NCBI GenBank assembly: GCA_014871385.1
Contig: CM026424.1
Span: forward strand, 3,475,131-3,539,130
Length of the DNA: 64,000 nt
Source: Ceratodon purpureus
Lineage: Eukaryota; Streptophyta; Bryopsida; Pseudoditrichales; Ditrichaceae
Direction: 5' to 3'
Within the stretch, counting starts at the first letter, position 1, and the number at the start of each line of letters is the position of its first letter. Of the stretch, positions 46,852-58,196 are shown one piece after another. A model generated the notes under the pieces. It saw nothing but the letters and a program-made list of their open reading frames with translations. It searched no databases and was not told the DNA's origin. Made by a program: the position numbers and the translations under genes.

Positions 46852-49800
46852 AGGTAGGAGTACTCATAACCGTCCTTTTAAGCTATTTTGGGCTGGTTAC
46901 CACTTACAGGAAGAACCAAAAGTAATATTCATAGATTTGCAAGAGAAAATTAAAAATATTGAGAGAAGAAAGAGTCTTAGAAAAAACAAGTATGTATTTA
47001 TTATATAATTTCAAAGTACATAATTCGTAGGGTGCTATGTCTGTCCATAGCTGGTGGTGGAATGGATCAACAATTAGCTCATTCTTGTCCAGAGAAAACC
47101 CACTCATGCCTGCATCATATCCTAAAAATATTTTTAACTTCACTGATTACCATCCGCAAGTGTCTAAAAGAACCAAGGTACAGTGAATAAAAAATTGTCC
47201 TCAAATGTCCAACTACCGCTGCAAAGCTAACTCAAAAAGAACCCAAAAGCACCTCATAGGCGCCATCTATGAACAGTAAACCGTCCCACCAAAACTGGAA
47301 AGCAACTGTAGAGTGTGAAGATCCGACCCACGAGGCCCATGCACGCACAGGTAGCCAACGGCTCTTCCCTGCAACTTTCCAACGTCTCAAAACGGGACGG
47401 GATCCATGGAAGTCGGATCTCCAGCCCCTGGCCTCGTCGGACCTCCATCGGCGCAAGGTGCAGCCCCTGCCCTCGTCGGCGCTCTTCTGCGCTTGCGCGC
47501 CTGTTGCTCCAGCCCCGTCGTTGCCTCCCTCTGCTTACGCTCTTTCTCTGCCTCTCTCCTCGCCTTCTCTCTTTCCTTCAGCAACTTCTTGCGCTCCGCT
47601 TCAATGCGCCGCAAGACCTTCGCGGTGTCTTTCGCCTGTTTCTCTCTCTCCTTCTCGAGCTTGCGGCGCTCTACTTCTTGCTTTCGCTCCTCTTTCTCTT
47701 GTAGCACAGCCTCTTTTCGCGCTGCCTTGGCCTCCATAGTCTCGATGTACTCATCGCTCGTCATGAGAATCGAACTGCTGTAATCTATCAGGGGCTCGTT
47801 GCGATGGCGCTGTCTTCGAGCAGGGCGAATGACTCGTGGGAGTTCGAAGAGATTCGGCAGTGCAGGCAGCGGTGCAGGCAAGTGGTCCGCCCTGCCGACG
47901 TTTTCTTCCCTGTCCGAATCGTCGGGGTCCGAAGGCACGTAGAAGTGGTCACCCGCCGGTTGTGAGCTCGGAATGCGCTCTCCAAGCAGCTCTTCCATGC
48001 CCGGATCCGCCTCCGTCTCGCCCTGGTCAGTGCCCTCACCTCCATCCGGCTCGCTTTCAGATCCCGACAGTAGAGGTTGCCCATCCCCATTCTCAGGTGC
48101 CTCGGTTTCGAAACATTGTGAAGGACCAGTGTACTTATCCATGGCGTTGGGATTCAAAGGCCATATGCCAGTAGTTTGGAAACCTTTGATGATGTTTGCA
48201 GGTGTCAGCGCTTTTCTAAGTCCTAGCGAAACCCATTGCGCGAGGTCTTCCTTGCTGGCTCCTTGCCCTCTGTTACGGACTGACCATGCATCTCTGTAAC
48301 CTCGAAACGCTACTTTGAACGGTTTAAAAATACTGACATCTAGTGGCTGCAGACGATGGCTGGTATGGCTAGGCAATGACAACACATCAAGTCCATGCTC
48401 TTTGGCTTTCACAACAACGTCCAAAGTTACGTGAGATCCATGCCCATCGAGAACAAGCAGGTGCCTATTTTCAGGTGAGATTCCAAACCTTCTCCCCAAC
48501 ACATTGATGAAATGAGATATCCAGCCAGCAAACAAGTACGATGACATCCAGGCATTGTCTTGCATTGACATAGTGGCACCAGCTTCACATTTACATATGT
48601 AGTCTCGCTCTCTGCGTCGTCCTTTGAAGATGTAATAATTCGGAATTGACTGGCCTGCAGCGTTGATGCAGGACAGAACAGTGATATGTTCTCTGGCGTC
48701 TGGAACCACTGCATGTACAGATCTAGTTCCTCGTTTCGCGAAAACAAGATTCCCACCTCCAGATCTACCTGCTTGCGCTCCACTCTCGTCGGCGTTCCAT
48801 ATGTGATCTGCAGGATACTTGTGCGTCCTGAAGATGAACTCCAGGTTACGGTATAGAGAGGCGACACTTGTTGGATTTAAGCCTCTCGCTCGGCCTTCTT
48901 CCAAGCACTGGGGAGCTCTAAGGGTGAGCTCCGGATGCCTGCGTCGAAACCACCGAAGCCAGCCCGCCCCAGGGACACCATTCTTGAAAGGCGTCCACCT
49001 ATCTTGTGTAAGCTCTGCAACTTTCATTCTCACATCAGTGATTGAAAGAGGATGGGCGCGCTCTTGCATGTCAAGCAAATATCTTACCAACTGCTCGTCC
49101 TCCTCGACCGATAACACTCCCTGCCTCCCCTTCTTCCGTTTGAGCGTCTTGCCGTAAACGTGGTCTCTTAAGGATGATGCTGGAATGTTGTAGTCTCTTG
49201 CCACCGCCTTCAGTTTCGCGCCTGAGTCGATGGCAGCAATCGCCGCTTGCAACTGCTCGTCCGTCCAGAGCCCGGTCCTCCTTCGATGCTGCGCAGGAGC
49301 TCTCTGCGTCGACGTCCCACCGAACTCCATCGGCGGTCCAGGGCGTGCATGCGATGGGCGCAGGTTGTACCCTGTAGCACTCTCCCGCGACGCCCTCTCG
49401 TGCACCACGTCTGAGAAGCGCACCTGCCCTGGCCTTTGGTGGGGATTCATCGCCTGGCCCACCGCGGTTGCTTGGAAACCACCTCGTGCCCCACCACCAT
49501 TCTCTCGCACCCCACCTCCCATGCTGGGCATCGCTTCGTGGAAAGCAAAAGCTCCGACCCCATTGCCGAAGATGCTTGATTGTCGACCAGGGAGGTTGGG
49601 CACTGGCCGGAACACCGAGGCCTCACCACTGAATTGCAGCTCATCAGACACTTCGCTTTCTCTCACTAATCCATATTGTTGTAACTCAGGGGCCCAGCTC
49701 TCTTCTTCATTGTAGACACTCTCGTAACCTCTCTCTGTCTCCGTATTACTTGCCATGGTCACTGTCAAGAGGAGAAAATCTCTACTTCTATGTTCAAAAC

Positions 49801-50318
49801 AAAGATACACAAGAAACTAAAACAAAGCCTTAAGCAATCATCAGTGCAACACTTCTTTCATACCATGGAGAATTCACTTTGCAACATAAATTTTTGTTCT
49901 CTTCTGTATTTGCATTACAACCAAGCCTTGCACCCTTCATTAATGGGCAATATTGCAAATACTGCACCCTAAGTTACAAAACGCCGCCACTTACCGTTCC
50001 TTAACTAGTTGTAATTAGACCCTAAACTGCCCCCACCCTCTACTTTAACTGCAACACATGGCTGCTAAACTGCGTTTAAATATTTGATCAACCACCCTTC
50101 TACTAATCTAATTAATTTATAGTACCAATAGTATCATGTATCAATCTCCGTCCATCACGAGACCCTATACAGCCTCATCCTTATATTATTCTGTCCATGA
50201 CAATCCCCATAACCGTCACTTTTCTGTCCAAATCAGGCTTGGGATGTCATGGGGCGGTTGTGGGTCAAAAATTAGGGCTCGGAGTTGGGTAAAGGGACGG
50301 TTATGAGTACTCCTACCT
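46852..50318 (-). mobile_element. Complete pogo/Tigger-like DNA transposon, apparently autonomous
   Basis: Terminal inverted repeats begin AGGTAGGAGTACTCATAACC and are identical over 24 bp, extending to about 29 bp with one mismatch. TA flanks both sides (46850-46851 and 50319-50320). The 3467-bp interior holds one uninterrupted transposase gene on the minus strand. The 560 bp upstream of the ATG would contain its promoter. Identical ends and an intact frame suggest recent activity. The termini share the start AGGTA with the element at 20334, rather than the CAGT start usual for Tigger/pogo and Emigrant elements. Confidence 0.92.
47387..49756 (-). CDS. Pogo/Tigger-like transposase, intact
   Basis: 789 residues from the ATG at 49756 (MASNTETERGYES). 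Cuts and pastes DNA in the nucleus by binding the element's ends. Domains in order: acidic and Gly-rich N-terminus (1-155); psq-type helix-turn-helix (about 160-205, G-L-W-T-D-E-Q-L); CENP-B/Tc5-type DNA-binding segment (about 210-290); DDE_1 nuclease with W-N-A-D-E-S-G (Asp near 321), V-L-D-G-H-G-S-H (Asp near 438) and L-Q-P-L-D 36 residues later, a DD35D spacing. After an acidic linker comes a Glu/Lys/Arg-rich coiled coil (about 665-760) and a Pro/Arg-rich tail. Typical Tigger proteins are about 500-600 residues, so the C-terminal 250 residues are an addition, shared with the gene at 20836. Single exon. GC-rich compared with its AT-rich surroundings. All three catalytic aspartates are present. 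Confidence 0.92.
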   Translation of the reverse strand: MASNTETERGYESVYNEEESWAPELQQYGLVRESEVSDELQFSGEASVFRPVPNLPGRQSSIFGNGVGAFAFHEAMPSMGGGVRENGGGARGGFQATAVGQAMNPHQRPGQVRFSDVVHERASRESATGYNLRPSHARPGPPMEFGGTSTQRAPAQHRRRTGLWTDEQLQAAIAAIDSGAKLKAVARDYNIPASSLRDHVYGKTLKRKKGRQGVLSVEEDEQLVRYLLDMQERAHPLSITDVRMKVAELTQDRWTPFKNGVPGAGWLRWFRRRHPELTLRAPQCLEEGRARGLNPTSVASLYRNLEFIFRTHKYPADHIWNADESGAQAGRSGGGNLVFAKRGTRSVHAVVPDAREHITVLSCINAAGQSIPNYYIFKGRRRERDYICKCEAGATMSMQDNAWMSSYLFAGWISHFINVLGRRFGISPENRHLLVLDGHGSHVTLDVVVKAKEHGLDVLSLPSHTSHRLQPLDVSIFKPFKVAFRGYRDAWSVRNRGQGASKEDLAQWVSLGLRKALTPANIIKGFQTTGIWPLNPNAMDKYTGPSQCFETEAPENGDGQPLLSGSESEPDGGEGTDQGETEADPGMEELLGERIPSSQPAGDHFYVPSDPDDSDREENVGRADHLPAPLPALPNLFELPRVIRPARRQRHRNEPLIDYSSSILMTSDEYIETMEAKAARKEAVLQEKEERKQEVERRKLEKEREKQAKDTAKVLRRIEAERKKLLKEREKARREAEKERKQREATTGLEQQARKRRRAPTRAGAAPCADGGPTRPGAGDPTSMDPVPF

Positions 50319-50343
50319 TATGTACAGTGCAGGGACACTTAGC

Positions 50344-50763
50344 TCCCGGAGAGAGAGTAACTCGAGCCGAAGGCCCGCGTGAATGAAGTGTTTGTTGGGG
50401 ATAGTGATACAAATGGATGCAGCACCGCAATGCTAACGTGTCATAGGAGAGTACTCATGTGTTTAGCTCCCGGACAATAAACCTTGCACTCCTCTTACTG
50501 ACAAGGCAGGCTCCTCCCCCTTCCACATTCTAATTTTTTAAGGCTTACGGCTCTTTCAGTAATTTTGATATTTTTAATGGAACTAAGGACCCCAAGTTGG
50601 TTTAAAAGGGACTCACTTAGTTAATTTTAGGTAGTTTTTTTTTGTTTTGTTTTTTAAATATTTTTCATCAATAAAATAATAATAGGGGGCTTTTTGCCTC
50701 CTCCAATGGGTGCCATGGTTGGGGGCACTCGTCATTAAGACGAGTACGAGGTTTATTGCCGGG
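50344..50763. mobile_element. MULE-like MITE interrupted by a SINE
   Basis: The left end TCCCGGACAATAAACC is split by the SINE insertion (50351-50474 including the duplicated copy). The right end is AGGTTTATTGCCGGG. Flanks ACACTTAGC and GCACTTAGA are a probable 9-bp target duplication with changed end bases. The ends and sub-terminal GTCTTAATGACGAG match the MITE at 39518. Confidence 0.78.
50351..50462 (-). mobile_element. Short SINE with 12-bp target duplication
   Basis: TTAGCTCCCGGA is repeated at 50339-50350 and 50463-50474. The 112-bp body on the minus strand ends with ACACTTCATTCACGCGGGCC, the GGGCC TTC GGCTC hairpin and a TACTCTCTCTC tail. It is closest to the subfamily of the copy at 18027. 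Truncated at its 5' end. Confidence 0.88.
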
Positions 50764-51722
50764 GCACTTAGATCTAATCATTCATTATAACTTAACCTAG
50801 TAGACTACCATTGTCAAATCTTTTGACAGAGATTACTCCTCACTGGCTTTCACTCAATCTTCAAAAAACATTGTAATCACTACAGTTTGCTAATCCTGTA
50901 AAGATCTGAAACTTACAGAAATGGGATGACTAGTTACGTACAATGGGTGTTATATTACAAACATTGCAAGTTCCACATAAAAGAATTAGGAGTATATGTT
51001 TGTAGTATACCCTTCCTATGTATTCGGTATTGATCATGATTACGGTACCTCATATTCCACAAAAAATACATTGTTTGGTTTAAGACCGCCCAGTAGACAA
51101 TGGTTTCAAAACTGGCAAAATATTTGTCAACACTCTCGACTCCATCATCCGTGTTCAAGGAGCCATATCCATGGCATCAGCAGCATTAAGATCTGGTCAG
51201 GGCAGACCTTGGAAACAGAGTTTTTGTGCATGGCCATCTGAGTCCCGTTCAGGAATGTTCCCTCTGCTTATTCACCTGGTCAGCCCGCTCCAGACGCCGG
51301 CTTGCATTTTGATCCGCATTTACACAAGGTCATGAGATTGTCACTACTTGAGAAATGGTTTGAGTATGGTATGTACACCTATCCCCGGGACCCCCCTCCC
51401 TCTCCCAAAGGCGGACATTGTCAGATTCTTGCTCCATTGTAGATTTTATTACCCTACGATTACCTATAATGTACCCCATGTATACATGCAGCAGGGTGTC
51501 CGGCTATAGGTTAACCTATATTAGTCACTTCTAAAATTTGTAGTTATTATTGTAAGTGCTTATAAATATCCCAAAAATGGGGAAACTTCGTCTTTTCCTA
51601 TTAGCAATCACTGAAAAATAGTGAGGCACTCATTCCACCACTCCAAGTATAGTGAATTCCTTAAGTGTACGAAAATAAGTATTCATACCTTATACCATGA
51701 GCTTGGTGGACTTGCATTTTAT
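50764..51722. other. Intergenic, no gene assigned
   Basis: Less AT-rich than its surroundings around 50990-51450, but no domain or splice pattern convinces. Possible remnant of an old gene or transposon. Confidence 0.35.
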
Positions 51723-52770
51723 CCCCTAAAGGTCCAGGAAAGCCAAAATGGCTTTTTGCTGGTTCGGGCAACCTAGATGAAGAGGTTAAAAGTAATATTT
51801 TTACCTAAAACTTTTACTAGATGCTCCCTTTACCGTAATGTGTACGTGGTGAAATTTTCAAAGTCAAATTCCAATTTTACAACCTTCAACTAGAAATTTT
51901 AGGTTTTAAGTCAACTTTGGGCAGTTTTAAAAAAGGGCTTTATTTTTATTTTTTTAAATTAGAAATATGTTTAGAACCAAATCACTACTCAAAATCCAAA
52001 GTGACCCAAGTCAAAAAATTTACCAATTTTACAAGGGCACCCTCCAAAAATTACATGAACAAGCTTCAATTTTTTTTTGTAATTTTACATTTTCTCCTTT
52101 CAAAAATTGTCAAAATTTGAGATTTAGGAATTTTTCTCAATTTTTTTTTCCTAAAATTCACAAACTTATAGATGTAACTTTTTACCGTTCACTTTTTTTG
52201 CAAACAAAAAATCTTTAAGGTTATTTAAGTTTGACCATATTGTGGGTTTTATACCTCCTTTTGGAAAATAATTTGCATGAAGGCCAAAAATTCAAAATGA
52301 GTCTCCAAAATTTTGCATGGAGGTGCCCAACTTAGTTACCTACATGGAAAAAAATATGAGCAAAATGTTTGGGGTAACAATCATCAAGTCTCCCTTGGCA
52401 CCATTTAGACTATGCCTTTTTGACAAAGCCAAAAAAAAAGAAACAATAAACTTTGATTGTTATAATTTTACAAATGGTCAAGATCCAACAGTTGAAATTT
52501 AATAAGGTGTTAGTGAAAGTAGTTAGGTTGAAGATCTTACGGTTGGAAATATTAGAAAAGCAAATTGTATTGGCACTACTGGAAATGTGGTATGAGTAGA
52601 CCACATGAGTACACCCCATAGTGACTAGTTACACCCACTGTAGGTGTAACTAGTCACTATGGGGTGTACTCATGTGGTCTACTCATACCACATTTCCAGT
52701 AGTGTGGAAACATTCATCAATTTCCATAAGGTGGTCAAAATCTGCAGTTTTCGGTTTTGGAGGTGCACTT
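51723..52770. mobile_element. TTAA-family element, copy e, interrupted by a CACTA MITE
   Basis: Left end CCCCTAAAGGTCCAGG, preceded by TTAT rather than TTAA. It is colinear with copy b (CCAGGAAAGCCAAAATGGC, GATCTTACGGTTGGA). A 131-bp palindromic MITE sits inside at 52574-52704. The expected CCCCTAA right end is missing; instead a lone TTTTTCCAGTAGTG occurs at about 52799-52812. The right boundary is therefore approximate. Confidence 0.65.
52574..52704. mobile_element. Near-perfect palindromic CACTA MITE
   Basis: Begins CACTACTGGAAATGTGG and ends with its exact reverse complement. The two arms of about 62 bp appear identical around a short loop (ACTGTA region, 52636-52641). TGG flanks both ends (52571-52573, 52705-52707), the 3-bp duplication expected of CACTA elements. 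Arm identity suggests it is young. Confidence 0.9.
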
Positions 52771-55058
52771 TGATATACTCATTGGTCTCCCCAAACCGTT
52801 TTTCCAGTAGTGTGTGGAGGGAGGAACACAGTGAATTTTTGGGATATAATGTGCATAGAAAAGTTAATTGTAAAAGGGGTTACGACATGAGATAATATGA
52901 ATATTTAAGATTTGTTTTATGATCAAAGAGAAATATTGTTGTATTTTCTTTTCCAGAATTGTAAATTACACATGTATGTGGCCTTTTTATCAATTTTAAA
53001 CATGCTGTTCAATGTTCATAATCACAAGACTTGTAAAAGATATGGAGATCAATGACTTAGTAGCATAATTGAATAAAAATTAGATGCAAATAGTTCCATG
53101 AAGTAGAAGTGATGAATATTTGAAAGAAGATTTATACTGATTTAAAAAAATATGTTGTGAAAATGACTTGAGATATGCTAGTATATTCTTCAAGCTCATG
53201 TTGATTAAGCAATCGTAGGATGATGATTACAAAATCATATTTATAAACTTAAATACACATCTCAAACTTGGCAAGTGATGTTTTTGCAAAACAAATTGCA
53301 CTTTTTATGAAGGTATGATGGAGATTTCTTCTTTTAGTAAAAGAACAAAAAGATGAGCTTTTTCTTATCATGGAGGTTTTCCTTAAGTGACTTTAAGAAG
53401 TCATAACTAACTTATCTTTTATCATCACATATTGAAAACTTATTTAATTTGATATTTAAACATGAGCATTTATAAATTTAATAAAAAAAAGAATATCACA
53501 AAATTACAAAATATGCACATTTTATTAAGCGAGATAGTAACTAGACAATCTACCTTATTCCTTAAATTTTGTTAGTGTTTCTGGAACAAAACTGCCAAAA
53601 ACAAATCCCTCCTATAGCAACCTATCAATACATAAAATAAGACATTTTATGACATTTGTAATTGTAAGATCTTAAACTTGCCTTATCTAAAAAGGCATAT
53701 ATAAAATCATAGTGCAATCCATCCAACAAATTGCATTCAAGTTTTGATAACCACAATATATACTTTACAAGGACATCTATGACGAGTCATTAACTCTTCT
53801 AGGTGTTGAATTTTGATTCATGTTCACTAAGTTTGAGCTCCATTCTAAATACTTAAAAAGGGCAAGAAATCTTCCTTTTGATCAATGAAGTGTACCAAAA
53901 TTCCTTGATATTCTCTAAATTCAAAAAGATAACCGTTTTATGTCTGATTAAATATCCAAAAGGTAAATATGTTCTTGTAAATAAGAAGAACATCCATACG
54001 AAAATTTCAAGAGAATTGGAATAAAACTCGAATTTATGCAATCACTATAATTTTCTAGAATTTTCAAGTGTCAACTTTATAATTGTGGGTCTTTTAGATG
54101 GGCCCGTTGTCATGTCATACAAGTTGGATGATATATTTGCGCTAAATGAATATTGCAGACTAGATGAAAACATCATGCGGATGAAAATTGTGCACTCGAT
54201 GAAAACTGCATTGCGGATGGAAATTGTATTCCAAATAAAAACTGTGTCTAGGTGGAAACCGTTCATTAGATGATCATTGCATGTTGGGTAAAAACTTTCA
54301 TGAACATATGAATGAGGAAATATTAGGCTTATTATATTGTAAGTATGTATCTTTTGAAAATTAGTCTTGTTCCTTTTTACCCTTATGAAGGACATATAAC
54401 ATAGGTAAAAAATAGAAGATTGCAATTTGTTGTTGGGTAATCTAAAGTTGAGGCAAATTCTTCTAAAATCGGTTACTTTTTAATTGTAATTTCAAATTTT
54501 TTTAAAATTGTGCCATTGAAAAGCTACTAGTGAGATGTATGCATGGTGAAGAATTCCAATTTTTTTGGAACTTAAAATAGCTTACCTATCATATTACATC
54601 CATAATATGGTCTCAAAGAACATTAGAAGTTATAAATCTCTTCATAAAATTTAAGTTTAAAGTTCTATTTATAAATCTTCTTATCATAAAATCATACTAG
54701 AAGGCAATTGTTTCTACAATGAACATGTAACCACCTGACACCAAAGAATCATATGCACTTCCTGTGAACACATCTATTAGCCATGATTCACCTTCTTATT
54801 CGGGACATAGAGAAAATGTTACATCCTACATTGTCAAAAAGGACAAAAAGAAAGGTACCAACGTTCATGGTTTGACCAATGGTGGTGGGTAAGTGTTGGA
54901 ACCAGACTCTCTACTTTGTCCATTTGATTGATAGATTTGTGGCTGCAGAAATTGGATCTATGCAATACTTTTCCAGTTTTTTCCTGCAGGGACACTACAA
55001 CAATGCTATATTTGGCTGAATTGTTGTGCCTGGGGTGTACATGGAAGCCTGCTATGAG
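52771..55058. other. AT-rich intergenic DNA, no gene seen
   Basis: No supported gene. It contains the 18-bp tandem repeat listed separately and, toward 54830-55058, less AT-rich exon-like DNA. Confidence 0.4.
54142..54270. repeat. Degenerate 18-bp minisatellite
   Basis: Successive units such as GATGAAAATTGTGCACTC, GATGAAAACTGCATTGCG and GATGGAAATTGTATTCCA give about six copies at 18-bp spacing. An 18-bp period keeps frame, but no host protein is evident. Confidence 0.65.
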
Positions 55059-55334
55059 GAGTGTGTCTAAATCCCCCCATCGAGCGTGGCTCGGAGGCCA
55101 GGTTCGGGGGGGTGGGAGGGGTGGGGGCAAATCTCTGCCCCTATTATTTGCCTTGAGTGGGGGTCCTCGTGATCTCAAGAAGACCTCCTAGGGTAATTTG
55201 GTGCCTACGAGCCCAAATTTACAAAAAAAAAAACCAAAAAAAGACCCCAGGACCCCAAAACGGGGAGGGGCAGAATTTTGGCCCCCACCGAACCTGGCAA
55301 CCGAGCCACGCTCGATGGGGGGATATAATGAGAC
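55059..55334. mobile_element. GC-rich MITE with 11-bp target duplication
   Basis: CCTGCTATGAG is repeated at 55048-55058 and 55335-55345. The inverted ends share ATCCCCCCATCGAGCGTGGC, then TCGG and GCCAGGTTCGG, over about 38 bp with few changes. The interior is rich in G and A runs and is non-coding. Long ends and an 11-bp duplication fit Mutator-like elements. The sequence it split (55000-55435) is unusually gene-like. Confidence 0.85.
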
Positions 55335-57754
55335 CCTGCTATGAGCTCCTAGAATCAGCCATTGCGGTAATCCAGGACTCACCTGGGAGGAGGAACAATG
55401 TGGATTCTGGAAGGAGGCCCCCTCTGCGTTGATGAGCGTCAAAATGGTGGTCCATTTGCTTTTAACCAAGTATCTGTATTCTCCTAGTTACCAGTGGCAT
55501 TTCAATAATAGTATTTTCAGTGATGTATAGACCTAGATGGAGTACATTTAAATCTATGCAATACTACTGTTTTATGTCATCCCAATTCCCAATGACCAAC
55601 CAGTGCCTCTGACCTTCCTCGGCTGCTGTGATCATAATCAACTAATTAAGTCTCTTGTGTCTGGACCTTGAAGTAGTACACTACTTGATCAGGGTCTTGT
55701 ACACAATCTGGGTCACATTGACCAGATGATGAATTCAAGGGAGCTCATGACACATATACACAGAGTGACCAACCCAAATGTCCTGGAATTCAAAGTGTAG
55801 CATGTCAAAATTGCAAATAGGGTAAACCAGTTCTAAAATAACAGAATCCTGATGTAGTGAAGTTTCTAGAAGAAGAGTTGCTCAATAACCCTGGAAAAAT
55901 GTGTAACCTACCTGTTTTGACACAAACAACTCTTTCACACACACCCTTGTACAAGTTGGTACAAGTATGTAAGAGCTTACAACCACATAATCTTCAACAT
56001 GCAAACTGTGTTTTTGATACCTCAAGGTTAAAAACCTACATTATAAAGTCTGATATAGTCGACAAGTAGTTTGGAGATCTGGACTCTCAAGGATCAGTGA
56101 ATACTTCTTGTGATATGTCAAAATAGAGTAACTACTCTTTCAGTCATTTGTGCCTGAAAATTTCTGAATCATGAGTCCAGGTGGACCAGTTGACTGAAGT
56201 CGAAGCTGAGTTTTGAAGGCCCTTTAGACTGCATCTGGGTGCTGCACACAATGCAATCTGCAGACAGAATTCTGTAGCTGGGTTCTGTCAATGCCTTGGA
56301 TCTTGAACTGAGCTTATCAGTCTTCTTGAGAGTGAAGGATAGCAGTGACAATGGGCGGTGCAGCCACCTTATCATGGGTGCAGTCACAGTCCTTACCATC
56401 TGATCAAGCTCCATACTACCACTTACAACTTACATAACTCATCAGAAGTCTGCATCCAACAAAATGTCTTTTCATTTGACCTTCTATCCCAGATTGATTC
56501 TTGATGAGTAACAGAATGTAAGCTTTTTTTTGGAGGAAACAGTCAGCCATATCAAGCCAACTCAGATCCACCATACCCATGTGCCCAACTCCTTCAATAC
56601 TACTGTAAAGCCCACTGCTCAAGCCACGTGATCAACATTTTCCTGGTGCCCCTAAGTATATGCTTAGATGTGCAATGCAGTAACACATTGGTACATGAAT
56701 TCCTGCAGCTCTGATGTCTGCATTCAAGTTCTTGGCTGTGTTATGTAGATCATTCAAAGTTGAATCCAGTCAGATCACTACATTGGTCAATGGCGACCAC
56801 CGGTGCGGTTTTCAAGGTCAATATTCTCTGAGAGTCTGGAAAATTGGAGTGGGGTTTTCTTTACAATTAGTGACTCTCTGATCCATTGCAGATTATGCCT
56901 GCAAGCAGCAAGCTGGTACCAACTGTGTGTGAGAGAAAACCTGAGAAGTTTCCATTCTAAGTAAGGAGTAGGGTGAAAGATGCGTCATCGGAATGATACC
57001 AGGACGACGATTCAGTCTTATGTGGTACATTAGATAAGTCCAAAAGCTTCATCTCCAGCAAAGGTATCCCCTGCAGATCTTCTGAGAGGCAAGTTGTAAG
57101 CTGAAATTTTCATTCCCAAATTTGTAAAAGGTCTGAGTTCTCCATTACAGGTATGTAACACCTATACCTCGACTTAGAGCACATAACTTAGAGTAATCTA
57201 CATTAATTGACTATTTGTCTATTCATATAGGTCACTTCAATTGAGAATCCCACATTATTTGAGCTTTGTTATAACTTGGATTTGAACATATCTTTGTACA
57301 TCATGTATCACCATGCCTCAAAGTGTCTCGCTCACTTTTGTTAAGGTGACAAAGGCGATGATGCACTTTGTGCAAATGAACTAGTGAATGTTCAATATGA
57401 GCCTATACTTGTAAAACTGCACATTGAAACGGTAATTGCTTCATAATTTTCATAGCTCACCATCTCATGGAAATTGAGACGTTCTATGTTGCTGAAATGT
57501 CTACAATTTCAATAGCCATTGTTGATGGAAATGCATCCACCTCCTGATTGAAGGAAATCATATGAGGTTAGTCATCTACCAAAGCTCATGAAAAATATTA
57601 AGTATTAATCATGTCCTCCTTTAGAAATTAACTTAAACGGGAAAGTATCATTCAATGAAATCCTAGTTTTTAAGGATATATATGCCTTTATTGATGTTGG
57701 TATTGACTCTTAAAAGTAAATTTTTATCTAAGAAAACATTGTATCAATTCTAAA

Positions 57755-57791
<37 letters not shown>

Positions 57792-58196
57792 TATTCTGAT
57801 AGTATGACAACTACTGAGATTAACAATCCATATACTCAAAATTGACAATAACAAAGTTTTCATTGTATGCTTAAACATCAATGTTGAAGGTTAATATTCT
57901 AAAACTTGCATCTATAGAAATGGTAAAAAAAGACATCCATTTATAGAATAAGGAAAAACGATACATTTTCTTATTAGTTGTTGCAAGTGTGTTTACAAAA
58001 ATGGAAATATAACCAGTTTATAAATCAAATAATTATTATTATTATTTATAGTTTTATCATGAAAAAAAATATTACAAAGCTAGAACTATTTTTTCAATGC
58101 AAAATTATTTTCATAGAGTGGACATATAAAATCTTTTACTACATAGATTTATATTTGCTCATAAAAATGATTTTTCATTAATGCCCTAGGTACAAA
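55335..58196. other. Intergenic; 55.3-57.2 kb moderately GC-rich, unassigned
   Basis: Between 55335 and about 57180 the composition is exon/intron-like, with acceptor-like tracts (for example CTCTGATCCATTGCAG near 56878-56893 and TTCTCCATTACAG near 57140). No domain can be read on either strand. It may be a decayed or non-coding gene. From 57.2 kb the DNA is AT-rich again. Confidence 0.3.
57758..57788. repeat. (TA)n microsatellite
   Basis: About 15 uninterrupted TA dinucleotides. Confidence 0.9.

Noticed and set aside
47269-47783. Plus-strand open frames rich in Ser, Leu and Pro
   Set aside because: They are the complement of the Glu/Lys/Arg-rich coiled coil of the pogo-like transposase.
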